64,000 bases of DNA from Streptomyces goshikiensis (GTDB lineage Bacteria > Actinomycetota > Actinomycetes > Streptomycetales > Streptomycetaceae), in the NCBI RefSeq assembly GCF_014650555.1, contig NZ_BMVE01000006.1, positions 248,001-312,000 of the forward strand. The letters are read 5' to 3'. The notes beneath the pieces were generated by a model that saw only the letters and a list, made by a program, of their open reading frames with translations, made no database searches and was not told the origin of the DNA. The position numbers and the translations under genes were made by a program. Of the stretch, positions 53,185-61,435 are shown piece after piece. Each line of letters begins with the position of its first letter. Positions within the stretch are counted from its first letter, which is position 1.

Positions 53185-55770
53185 TCAGCCCGCGGCCGCC
53201 GCGTCGCAGGCCTGCGCGCGCAGGGCGCGGGCCAGGTCGTCACGGGCCTCCAGGACCAGCCGCCGCAGCGCCGGGGCCGCCTGCGCGTGGGAGGCGAGCC
53301 AGGCGTCCGTCGCCGCCAGCGTCGCCGCGTCGTCCTGCAGCGCCGGGTACAGCCCCCGCACCACGTCCATGCCGATCTGGATCGAGCGCTCGGCCCAGAC
53401 CCGCTCGATGACCTCGAAGTACGGCTGCGCGTACCCGGCCAGCAGGGCCCGCTGGGAAGGCTGCTGCATGCCCGCGATGGTGGCCTCCACCAGCGCGTTC
53501 GACAGCGCGTCCGACTCCACCACCGCCGCCCACGCCTGGTCCTTCACGGCCGCCGACGGCCGCGCCGCCAGGCACCGCACCTGGTGCCGCTTGCCCGACG
53601 CGGTGTCGTCGCGCGCGAGTTCGGCGTGCAGGACGCCCTCGTCCACGGCGCCGTGCGCGGCCAGCGGGAGCAGGAAGTCCCAGCGCAGCTCCTGGTCCAC
53701 CTCCAGCCCGTCGATCCGCGCCGAGCCCTCCAGCAGACCCCGCAGCAGCTGGAAGTCGCCCTCCGTCGTCGCGCCCGCCGCGAAGAAGCGGGCCCAGGTC
53801 AGCTGGTGTTCCGAGCCCGGCTCGGCGAAGCGCAGCTCTTGCAGCGCGCACGCCGCCAGCACCCGCCCGCCCTGCTCGCGCCACTCGGGCGCCGCGTAGT
53901 GGGTGATCGCGCCGAGCGCCTGCCCGTGCAGCATCTGGAGGACGCCGACGTCGCTCTCGCGGCCCGCGTGGGCCAGCACCAGCGAGATGAAGTCCCGCGC
54001 GGGCATCAGCGCGTCGCGCGTCATGTTCCACAGCGCCGACCAGCACAGCGCCCGCGCCAGCGGGTCCGTGACACTGCCCAGGTGCGACCGCAGCGTCGCC
54101 AGCGAACCCTCGTCGAAGCGCATCTTGCAGTACGTCAGGTCGTCGTCGTTGACGAGGACCAGGTCGGGCCGCTCCTGGCCCGTCAGCTCGGCGACCACGC
54201 TGCGGGCGCCGGCCACATCGGCCTCAGCCCGCGCGTACCGCACCAGGCTCCCGTCGGTGTCCAGCCGGTACAGGCCCACCGCGACCCGGTGCGGGCGGGC
54301 CGCCTCCGCTCCCGGCTGACCGGGCAGCGCCTCGCCCTCCTGCACCACGGCGAGCTCGGTGATGCGGCCGCCCGCGTCGCAGGTCACCACCGGGGTCAGC
54401 GTGTTCACGCCCGCCGTCTGGAGCCAGGCCCGCGACCACTGCGCCATGTCCCGCCCGGACACCTCGCCGAGCACCGACAGCAGGTCGTCCAGCGTGGTGT
54501 TCCCGTACGCGTTCGCCTTGAAGTAGCGGCGCGCGCCCTCCAGGAACGCCTCCCGCCCGACGTAGGCGACGAGCTGCTTGAGGACCGCCGCGCCCTTGGC
54601 GTAGGTGATCCCGTCGAAGTTCAGCTTCGCGTCCTCCAGGTCACGGATGTCGGCCGTGACCGGGTGCGTGGACGGCAGCTGGTCGGCCCGGTAGGCCCAC
54701 GCCTTGCGGTTGTTGGCGAAGGTGACCCACGCCTGGTCGAAGCGGGTCGCCTCCACCTGCGAGAAGGAGCCCATGAAGTCCGCGAAGGACTCCTTCAGCC
54801 ACAGGTCGTCCCACCACTTCATGGTGACCAGGTCGCCGAACCACATGTGCGCCATCTCGTGCAGGATCGTGTTGCACCGGCGCTCGTAGGAGGCCCGGGT
54901 CACCTTGCCGCGGAAGATGTACTCCTCGCGGAACGTCACCATCCCCGGGTTCTCCATCGCGCCCAGGTTGTACTCCGGCACGAACGCCTGGTCGTACTTC
55001 CCGAAGGGGTACGGGTAGTCGAAGTGCTCGTGGAAGAAGTCGAAGCCCTGCTTGGTGACGAGGAAGACGTCATCCGCGTCGAAGTGCTTCGCCAGCCCCT
55101 TGCGGCACATCGCGCCCAGCGGGATCGTCAGGTCACCGCGCGTGTAGGTGTCCGTCACGTAGTGGTACGGGCCCGCGACCACACAGGTGATGTAGGTGGA
55201 GATCGGCGCGGTCTCGGCGAAGCGCCGGGTCAGCCCCTCGCGGGACTCCTCCGCGCCGTTGCTCCACACCTGCCAGCCCTCGGGCGCGGTCACCTCGAAG
55301 CGGTACGGCGCCTTCAGGTCCGGCTGCTCGAAGTTCGCGTACACCCGGCGGGCGTCGGCCGGCTCGTACTGGGTGTAGAGGTAGACCTCGCCGTCCTCCG
55401 GGTCGACGAAGCGGTGCATGCCCTCGCCGGTCCGGCTGAACGCGCAGTTCGCGTCCACCACCAGGACGTTCTCGCTCTCCAGCCCGTCGAGGGCGATCCG
55501 CGCCCCGTCGAAGACGGCGGAGGGGTCCAGCGCGCGCCCGTTCAGGGTCACGGTGTTCACGGAGGGGGCGATCAGGTCCGCGAACGTGGCCGTGCCGGGG
55601 GCCGCGGCCCGGAAGCGGACGGTCGTCACCGAGCGGAAGGTCCGGGGGCCCTCGGCCGGCTCGGCCTCCTCCACCGCGGACCTCAGATCGAGGACCACCT
55701 CGTACCCGTCGACGGACAGCAGCTCGGCCCGCTCGCGGGCCTCGTCACGGGACAGATTCTCTCCGGGCAC
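53185..55770 (-). CDS. pepN: Aminopeptidase N (M1 zinc metallopeptidase), copy 2
   Basis: 861 residues, collinear with the copy at 40641-43232: GAMEN at 270-274, zinc site HEMAHMWFGD (His304, Glu305, His308) and third ligand Glu327 in KESFA. The differences (NPGMVTF after GAMEN, KESF in place of NESF) suggest altered peptide preference. No signal peptide. GTG 55770 has GAAGGAG upstream. Either copy could be the main PepN; both are intact. Confidence 0.95.
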   Translation of the reverse strand: MPGENLSRDEARERAELLSVDGYEVVLDLRSAVEEAEPAEGPRTFRSVTTVRFRAAAPGTATFADLIAPSVNTVTLNGRALDPSAVFDGARIALDGLESENVLVVDANCAFSRTGEGMHRFVDPEDGEVYLYTQYEPADARRVYANFEQPDLKAPYRFEVTAPEGWQVWSNGAEESREGLTRRFAETAPISTYITCVVAGPYHYVTDTYTRGDLTIPLGAMCRKGLAKHFDADDVFLVTKQGFDFFHEHFDYPYPFGKYDQAFVPEYNLGAMENPGMVTFREEYIFRGKVTRASYERRCNTILHEMAHMWFGDLVTMKWWDDLWLKESFADFMGSFSQVEATRFDQAWVTFANNRKAWAYRADQLPSTHPVTADIRDLEDAKLNFDGITYAKGAAVLKQLVAYVGREAFLEGARRYFKANAYGNTTLDDLLSVLGEVSGRDMAQWSRAWLQTAGVNTLTPVVTCDAGGRITELAVVQEGEALPGQPGAEAARPHRVAVGLYRLDTDGSLVRYARAEADVAGARSVVAELTGQERPDLVLVNDDDLTYCKMRFDEGSLATLRSHLGSVTDPLARALCWSALWNMTRDALMPARDFISLVLAHAGRESDVGVLQMLHGQALGAITHYAAPEWREQGGRVLAACALQELRFAEPGSEHQLTWARFFAAGATTEGDFQLLRGLLEGSARIDGLEVDQELRWDFLLPLAAHGAVDEGVLHAELARDDTASGKRHQVRCLAARPSAAVKDQAWAAVVESDALSNALVEATIAGMQQPSQRALLAGYAQPYFEVIERVWAERSIQIGMDVVRGLYPALQDDAATLAATDAWLASHAQAAPALRRLVLEARDDLARALRAQACDAAAAG

Positions 55771-55897
55771 GTGCACTCCTTCGTGCGTGGTCGCGTTCCT
55801 TCGAGCGCATCCTCCCATGGGGGGAATGCGTGCGAACGCGTGCTGGTTGGCCAGGGGGAACGCGAAGACGGTTGCACTGAACCACCCGAGGAGAGAC

Positions 55898-56545
55898 ATG
55901 TCCGACACCCAGGTGCGCGAGAAGACCCCGGTCGACTTCTGGTTCGACCCGCTCTGCCCCTGGGCCTGGATGACGTCCCGCTGGATGCTGGAGGTCGAGA
56001 AGGTCCGCGACGTCGAGGTCCGCTGGCACGTGATGAGCCTCGCCGTCCTGAACGAGAACAAGCTCGACGAGCTGCCCGAGCGCTACCGCGAGCTGCTCGG
56101 CCCCAAGGGCTGGGCGCCGGTGCGCGTCGTCGTCGCCGCGCAGCAGAAGTTCGGCGACGAGATCACCGGCAAGCTGTACACCGAGCTCGGCACCCGCATC
56201 CACAACGAGGGCCAGGGCGCGACCCGCGAGGTGATCGCGCAGGCGCTGGCCGCCCTCGACCTGCCGGCCGAGCTGCTCTCGTACGCCGACTCCGACGAGT
56301 ACGACGAGGTGCTGCGCGCCTCCCACAACGACGGCATCGACCGGGTCGGCCAGGAGGTCGGCACCCCGGTCATCTCGGTGCCCGGCGCCGACGGCGAGGA
56401 CGTGGCCTTCTTCGGCCCGGTCGTCACCCCGGCCCCGCGCGGCGAGGCCGCCGCCCGGCTGTGGGACGGCACCCTGATGGTCGCCTCCATCCCCGGCTTC
56501 TACGAGATCAAGCGGACCCGCACCCAGGGCCCCAACTTCGCGTAG
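55898..56545 (+). CDS. DsbA-family protein, Rv2466c (mycothiol-dependent nitroreductase)-like
   Basis: 215 residues. Closely resembles mycobacterial Rv2466c over its length: VDFWFDPLCPWAWMTSRWMLEVEKVRDVEVRWHVMSLAVLNEN, then HNDGIDRVGQEVGTPVI and KRTRTQ. A thioredoxin fold with helical insertion is expected. Rv2466c has a CPWC active site; here it is CPWA (Cys20, Ala23), so the resolving Cys is missing and a one-cysteine, mycothiol-assisted mechanism is implied. GAGGAGAG precedes the ATG. Divergent from pepN copy 2. Confidence 0.9.
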   Translation: MSDTQVREKTPVDFWFDPLCPWAWMTSRWMLEVEKVRDVEVRWHVMSLAVLNENKLDELPERYRELLGPKGWAPVRVVVAAQQKFGDEITGKLYTELGTRIHNEGQGATREVIAQALAALDLPAELLSYADSDEYDEVLRASHNDGIDRVGQEVGTPVISVPGADGEDVAFFGPVVTPAPRGEAAARLWDGTLMVASIPGFYEIKRTRTQGPNFA

Positions 56546-56565
56546 CCGGCCGGCGGCGGACACGA

Positions 56566-56600
56566 AAGACCCCCGTGAGTCACGTCCTCACGGGGGTCTT
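56566..56600. terminator. Terminator after the DsbA-family gene
   Basis: AAGACCCCCGTGAG and CTCACGGGGGTCTT form a perfect 14-bp stem, 7-nt loop, between converging genes. Confidence 0.85.
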
Positions 56601-56667
56601 CCGCTGTACACGCCCGCACGCGAAGGCTGAGAAGACGATCACGAGGCGGGCGGGCCGGTGGCGCCGA

Positions 56668-57324
56668 TCAGCCCTTGGCGGGGATCAGCAGAGGGGTGTT
56701 CGCCTTGGCGTCGGCGTAGCGCTTGGCCACGTCCTGCCAGTTGACGACGTTCCACATGGCCTCGATGAAGTCCACCTTCTGGTTCTTGTACTGAAGGTAG
56801 AAGGCGTGCTCCCAGGCGTCGAAGACCAGGACCGGCACGGAGGCCTGGCCCACGTTGCCCTGGTGGTCGTAGATCTGCTCGACGATCAGGCGGCCGCTGA
56901 CGGGCTCGTACGCGAGCACGCCCCAGCCGGAGCCCTGCGTGGCCGAGGACGCGAAGGTCAGCTGCTTCTTGAACTTCGCGAAGGAGCCGAAGGACTCGGT
57001 GATGGCGTCCGCGAGCTCGCCCAGGCCGTCGGCGGCGGTGGGCTCGCCGCCGCCCTCGCCGGTCTTCGGGCTGGCCATGTTGTGCCAGTAGATGCTGTGC
57101 AGGATGTGGCCGGAGAGGTGGAACGCGAGGTTCTTCTCCAGCCCGTTCAGCGCGCCCCAGTTCTCCTTGTCGCGCGCCTCCTCCAGCTGTTCCAGCGTGG
57201 AGTTGGCACCGGCGACGTAGGCCGCGTGGTGCTTGTCGTGGTGGAGCTCGATGATCTGCGGGTTGATCACCGGCTCCAGCGCCGCGTAGTCGTAAGGAAG
57301 CTCAGGAAGCGTGTAGATGGCCAT
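56668..57324 (-). CDS. sodF: Iron/manganese superoxide dismutase (SodF)
   Basis: 218 residues. Metal-site blocks: ELHHDKHHAAYV (His28), LAFHLSGHILHSIYW (second His), and DAWEHAFYLQY (Asp and His). Converts superoxide to O2 and H2O2. In Streptomyces the Fe-type enzyme is made when nickel is low, being repressed by Ni-bound Nur, while SodN uses nickel. A Nur-box-like site at 57360-57376 fits this control. Confidence 0.95.
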   Translation of the reverse strand: MAIYTLPELPYDYAALEPVINPQIIELHHDKHHAAYVAGANSTLEQLEEARDKENWGALNGLEKNLAFHLSGHILHSIYWHNMASPKTGEGGGEPTAADGLGELADAITESFGSFAKFKKQLTFASSATQGSGWGVLAYEPVSGRLIVEQIYDHQGNVGQASVPVLVFDAWEHAFYLQYKNQKVDFIEAMWNVVNWQDVAKRYADAKANTPLLIPAKG

Positions 57325-57359
57325 GCGTAATCCGGTCCCCTCAGCGTGCCAACTTCTTA

Positions 57360-57376
57360 TTGCAACTAATGCGCAA
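57360..57376. promoter_or_regulatory. Nur-box-like operator upstream of sodF
   Basis: TTGCAACTAATGCGCAA; on the sodF strand this is TTGCGC-N5-TTGCAA, matching the TTGCAA-N5-TTGCAA Nur consensus with two changes in one arm. It lies 36-52 bp before the start codon, where a repressor would cover the promoter. Confidence 0.7.
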
Positions 57377-57431
57377 CTGCACGCTAGCAGTATCTATTCC
57401 TGCTCTCATGTAAGGGTTACCTGCCTAAACG

Positions 57432-57469
57432 CCGGTGGGCCCCCGCGCTTTCGCGCGGGGGCCCACCGG
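57432..57469 (-). terminator. 17-bp stem terminator of the first APC permease
   Basis: CCGGTGGGCCCCCGCGC pairs with GCGCGGGGGCCCACCGG around TTTC. It lies 26 bp after the permease stop and shields the sodF promoter from read-through. Confidence 0.85.
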
Positions 57470-57494
57470 GAGATCTGGGGGAACGTCAGGAACC

Positions 57495-58928
57495 TCAGGC
57501 CTCGGCGGCCTCGGCGGCTCCGGGGGCGGCGGTCGCCGCGGCGCGGCGCTGCATCACGTAGCCGGTGACCGCGAGGGCGACCGTCAGACCGCCGGTGAAG
57601 ATCACCTGGACCCGCGTGTCCCCGTCCATCGCCATCAGTACGAGCACCCCGGCCACCCCGGCCAGCGCCACCCACGTCAGGTAGGGGAAGCCCCACATCT
57701 TCACGGTCAGCTTCTGCGGCGCCTCCCGCTCCAGCCGCCGGCGCAGCACGAACTGGGAGACGGCGATGAAGCCCCAGACGACGAGGATGACCCCGCCGAC
57801 CATGTTCAGCAGCCAGGCGAACAGGGTGTCCGGGTACCAGTACGAGAGCAGCACGGTGACGAAACCGAAGCCCGAGGAGGCCAGCACCGCGCGCCGCGGC
57901 ACCCGGCCGCTGACCTTGCCCAGCGCCTTCGGGCCCTGACCGCGGGAGACCAGGGAGTAGGCCATGCGCGAGGAGCCGTAGATGTTGGCGTTCATCGCGG
58001 ACAGCAGGGCCACCAGGATCACCACGTTCATGATCTGGCCGGCGCCGGGGATGCCCAGCCGGTCCAGGGTGGCGGCGTACGGGCCGTCCTCGACCACCGC
58101 CGGGTCGTTCCACGGCAGCAGGGTGACGATGAGCAGCATCGAGCCGACGTAGACGATCGCGATCCGCCACATGGTGGTCTTCACGGCCTTCGCCACGCCC
58201 TTGACCGGGTCCTGCGACTCGGCGGCCGCGATGGTCACCGTCTCCAGCCCGCCGTACGCGACGACCGAGGCGAGCAGCCCGACCAGCAGGCCGTCCACCC
58301 CGTTGGGCAGGAAGCCGCCGTCGTGGACCAGGTTGGCGGCGCCGGGGGAGGAGGCGCCGGGCAGCACGCCCAGGACGGCCAGCACGCCCAGGCCCAGGAA
58401 CAGCGCGATCGCGCCGATCTTGAGGGCGGCGAACCAGAACTCGAACTCTCCGAAGTTGGAGACGGCGGCCAGGTTGGAGCCGCAGAACAGCGCCATGAAG
58501 GCGAGCACCCACACCCAGGAGGGGGTGCCCGGGAACCAGCCCGTCATGATGTGCGCCGCGCCGATCGCCTCGATCGCCACCCCGACGCACAGCAGCGTCC
58601 AGAACATCCAGCCGGCCGTGAACCCGGCCCACGGGCCGATGGCCCGGTCGGCGTGGACCGAGAAGGAGCCGGAGGCGGGGTTCGCGGCCGACATCTCGCC
58701 GAGCATCCGCATCACGAACATCACGAGCAGACCGGACACGGCGTACGCGATCACGATCGACGGTCCGGCCGCGGCGATGCCGGCGCCGGAACCGACGAAG
58801 AGCCCGGCGCCGATGACCCCGCCGAGGGCGATCATCGAAAGGTGGCGCTGCTTGAGGCCGTTGCCGAGGGGGGACCCGGAGCCGGGTGCCGCCTGCCGCT
58901 CAGGGGGTGCGATGGTGCTCTGACTCAT
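57495..58928 (-). CDS. APC-family amino-acid permease, copy A
   Basis: 477 residues, about 12 helices. The APC signature is at LSMIALGGVIGAGLFVGSGAGIAAAGPS (helix 1), followed by GEMSAANPASGSFSVHADRAIGPWAGFTAGW. Proton-driven uptake of an amino acid or GABA-like compound; specificity not deducible. An inverted repeat CGTCCG-CTTAT-CGGACG at 58947-58963, just upstream of the ATG, may be regulatory. Confidence 0.9.
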   Translation of the reverse strand: MSQSTIAPPERQAAPGSGSPLGNGLKQRHLSMIALGGVIGAGLFVGSGAGIAAAGPSIVIAYAVSGLLVMFVMRMLGEMSAANPASGSFSVHADRAIGPWAGFTAGWMFWTLLCVGVAIEAIGAAHIMTGWFPGTPSWVWVLAFMALFCGSNLAAVSNFGEFEFWFAALKIGAIALFLGLGVLAVLGVLPGASSPGAANLVHDGGFLPNGVDGLLVGLLASVVAYGGLETVTIAAAESQDPVKGVAKAVKTTMWRIAIVYVGSMLLIVTLLPWNDPAVVEDGPYAATLDRLGIPGAGQIMNVVILVALLSAMNANIYGSSRMAYSLVSRGQGPKALGKVSGRVPRRAVLASSGFGFVTVLLSYWYPDTLFAWLLNMVGGVILVVWGFIAVSQFVLRRRLEREAPQKLTVKMWGFPYLTWVALAGVAGVLVLMAMDGDTRVQVIFTGGLTVALAVTGYVMQRRAAATAAPGAAEAAEA

Positions 58929-58946
58929 GGGGCCCAGTCTGCCGAC

Positions 58947-58963
58947 CGTCCGCTTATCGGACG
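58947..58963. promoter_or_regulatory. Inverted repeat upstream of permease A
   Basis: CGTCCG and CGGACG arms with a 5-bp CTTAT spacer, 19 bp upstream of the start codon. Position suits an operator or 5' leader hairpin. Confidence 0.4.
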
Positions 58964-59024
58964 TTTGCTGTCCAGCATCCGGACGCGGGTTTCACGTCGC
59001 GTGATGACGTCCGCACACGGGAAA

Positions 59025-59062
59025 GGGCGCGGCCCCGGGACCGTGGTCCCGGGGCCGCGCCC
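59025..59062 (-). terminator. 18-bp stem terminator of permease B
   Basis: GGGCGCGGCCCCGGGACC and GGTCCCGGGGCCGCGCCC are exact inverted repeats separated by 2 nt, 20 bp past the permease B stop. Confidence 0.8.
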
Positions 59063-59081
59063 CACCGCTTCACCGCGGACG

Positions 59082-60479
59082 TCAAGAACGCCGGGCCCGC
59101 AGCTCCCGCACCCAGGCCACCACCAGCACGGCGCCCGCCGCACCCGTGGACCACAGCAGCTGCGGCCGCGCCGCGTCGTCGAACAGCATCAGCACCAGCA
59201 CCGCCGCCATCCCGGCCAGCGCCGCCCACGTCAGGTACGGGAAGCACCACATCCGCAGCGTCAGCCGCTCCGGCATCTCCCGCTCCAGCATCCGCCGCAG
59301 CCTCAGCTCCGACACCGCGATCAGCGCCCACACGAACAGCAGCACCGCGCCGACCGCGTTGAGCATGTAGAGGAACACCGTGTCCGGCCACAGCAGGTTC
59401 AGCACCACCGACACGAACCCGAAGGCCACCGAGGCGAACACGGCCCGGCGCGGCACCCCGCCGCCCGACACCTTCAGCAGCGCCTGCGGCGCCTCGCCCC
59501 GCTCGGCCAGCGAGAACACGATGCGCGAGGACCCGTACAGATTGGCGTTCAGCGCCGACAGCAGCGCCACGAACACCACGATGTTCATGATCTGGCCCGC
59601 CGCCGGGATGCCGATGGAGTCCAGTACGGCGACGTACGGGCTCTGCCCCGGCTCCAGCGAGTCCCACGGCAGCAGGGTCACGATGACCAGCATCGAGCCG
59701 ACGTAGAAGAAGAGGATGCGCCACACGGCGCTGCGCACCGCGCGGGCCACGGACTTGGCCGGGTCGTCGGACTCGGCCGCCGCGATGGTGACGACCTCCA
59801 GGCCGCCGAAGGCGAAGATGACGGCGAGCATGCCGGCGACCACGCCGCCGAAGCCCTCGGGGAAGAACCCGCCGTGCCCGGTCAGATTGGCCGTTCCGAT
59901 GGGATCCGTGTCGGGCAGGAACCCGAAGATCGCCAGGGTGCCGAGGATCAGGAACAGCACGATCGCGCCGACCTTGAGGGCCGCGAACCAGAACTCGAAC
60001 TCGCCGAAGTTCTTCACGGCGGCCAGGTTGCTCACGGTGAAGACCACCATGAAGACCAGCACCCAGACCCACTGGTCCACCGCGGGCAGCCAGCCGTTCG
60101 CGATCTTCGCGGCGCCGGTCGCCTCCACGGCCAGCACCACGACCAGCAGGAACCAGTACAGCCAGCCCGCCGAGAAACCGGCCCAGCGCCCCAGCGCCTT
60201 CTCCGCGTACACGGAGAACGAGCCGGAGGCGGGCATCGCCGCCGACATCTCGCCGAGCGCCCGCATCACCAGCATGGCGAGGGTGCCCGCCAGCAGGTAC
60301 GAGCAGATGATCGCCGGACCGGCGATGCCGATGCCGGCGCCGGAGCCGACGAAGAGCCCGGCGCCGATCACGCCGCCGAGGCCCAGCATGGTCAGGTGGC
60401 GCTGCTTGAGGCTGTGACTGAGGGGTTCCGCGGGCAGCTCGCCCGGGTCGGAAGGTGCTTCGGGCAGGGGGTCGCGCAT
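59082..60479 (-). CDS. APC-family amino-acid permease, copy B
   Basis: 465 residues, about 12 helices, clearly paralogous to copy A (HLTMLGLGGVIGAGLFVGSGAGIGIAGP; GEMSAAMPASGSFSVYAEKALG; GEFEFWFAALKVGAIVLFL). The N-terminus MRDPLPEAPSDPGEL is a soluble acidic segment. ATG 60479 is taken; a longer frame to 60578 has no better start. It has its own terminator, so it is an independent unit. Confidence 0.9.
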   Translation of the reverse strand: MRDPLPEAPSDPGELPAEPLSHSLKQRHLTMLGLGGVIGAGLFVGSGAGIGIAGPAIICSYLLAGTLAMLVMRALGEMSAAMPASGSFSVYAEKALGRWAGFSAGWLYWFLLVVVLAVEATGAAKIANGWLPAVDQWVWVLVFMVVFTVSNLAAVKNFGEFEFWFAALKVGAIVLFLILGTLAIFGFLPDTDPIGTANLTGHGGFFPEGFGGVVAGMLAVIFAFGGLEVVTIAAAESDDPAKSVARAVRSAVWRILFFYVGSMLVIVTLLPWDSLEPGQSPYVAVLDSIGIPAAGQIMNIVVFVALLSALNANLYGSSRIVFSLAERGEAPQALLKVSGGGVPRRAVFASVAFGFVSVVLNLLWPDTVFLYMLNAVGAVLLFVWALIAVSELRLRRMLEREMPERLTLRMWCFPYLTWAALAGMAAVLVLMLFDDAARPQLLWSTGAAGAVLVVAWVRELRARRS

Positions 60480-60777
60480 GAGGGGTGCTCGTACTCTCGT
60501 GCTCGGCAGCGGCGGTGGGTGATCCACATCGGATTGGCGGGACCCTACAGTCTCACCGGATGCGGCCCATCCGTGCAAAACGGACGTGTGGTCTGAACTG
60601 ACTCGTGACGCGGATCACTGTGACGCGGGTCCGGCCCGGTCTGATCCGGCTTATTTGTGAACTCCCCACCAAAGCGGTGAGCAGGGCTTTGTTCCGGTCG
60701 ACTGTGGGGCGAGACCCGCTCCAGGACTAGCGTCGATCATCGTCCCGTCACGCACCCCTCACTCCGCGGAGCCCTTG
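60480..60777. other. Divergent promoter region between permease B and bioY
   Basis: 298 bp with no coding frame. Direct repeats GTGACGCGG (at about 60606 and 60621) and an AAAGC-N9-GCTTT inverted repeat near bioY are present, but I cannot assign promoters or a riboswitch with confidence. Confidence 0.4.
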
Positions 60778-61359
60778 ATGAGCACTGCTTCCGTCTCCTT
60801 CCGCCCCGGCGCCGTCCTCGCCGACCTGCTGCCCGCGAGCCGCGTCCGCGACATCGCGCTCGTCGCCGGCGGAGCCGCGCTCACCGGCCTGGCCGCGCAG
60901 ATCGCCGTACCCGTCCCCGGCTCCCCGGTCCCGGTCACCGGCCAGACCTTCGCGGCCCTGCTGGTCGGCACCGCCTTCGGCGCCCGCCGCGGCTTCCTCT
61001 CGCTCGCCCTCTACGCCCTGGTCGGCATGGCGGGCGTGCCGTGGTTCGCGAACGGCACCTCGGGCGCGGGCGGCGCCTCCTTCGGCTACGTCCTCGGCAT
61101 GCTGCTCGCCGCCACCGTCGTCGGCGCCCTCGCCCGGCGCGGCGCCGACCGCTCGGTGCTCCGTACGGCCGGCGCGATGGTCCTCGGCTCCGCGCTGATC
61201 TACGCGGTGGGCGTGCCGTACCTGGCGCTGTCCACGGGCATGTCCTTCGGCGCGGCCGTCGCGGCGGGCCTGACCCCGTTCCTGATAGGCGACGCCCTCA
61301 AGGCCGCGCTCGCCATGGGTCTGCTGCCCGCCACCTGGAAGCTGCTCGGCCGCGCGTAG
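60778..61359 (+). CDS. bioY: Biotin transporter substrate-binding membrane protein BioY
   Basis: 193 residues with six predicted helices and the BioY signature: AAQIAVPVPGSPVPVTGQTFAALLVGTAFGARRGFLSLALYALVGMAGVPWFA. Biotin-specific S component of energy-coupling-factor importers. The ATPase and T component are not adjacent, so it uses shared EcfAT or works alone. ATG 60778 has CGGAG 8 nt upstream. Confidence 0.93.
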   Translation: MSTASVSFRPGAVLADLLPASRVRDIALVAGGAALTGLAAQIAVPVPGSPVPVTGQTFAALLVGTAFGARRGFLSLALYALVGMAGVPWFANGTSGAGGASFGYVLGMLLAATVVGALARRGADRSVLRTAGAMVLGSALIYAVGVPYLALSTGMSFGAAVAAGLTPFLIGDALKAALAMGLLPATWKLLGRA

Positions 61360-61373
61360 CACCCCGTACACCG

Positions 61374-61406
61374 CAGCCCCGGACCGCGATCGGCGGTCCG
61401 GGGCTG
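61374..61406. terminator. Bidirectional terminator between bioY and permease C
   Basis: CAGCCCCGGACCG and CGGTCCGGGGCTG form a perfect 13-bp stem, 7-nt loop, between converging genes. Confidence 0.85.
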
Positions 61407-61435
61407 TGTGCTGTGCGGGCGGGGTGCCGGGGCGG

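Noticed and set aside
60480..60777. A biotin or other riboswitch before bioY
   Set aside because: No recognisable conserved aptamer elements; only short repeats in GC-rich DNA.
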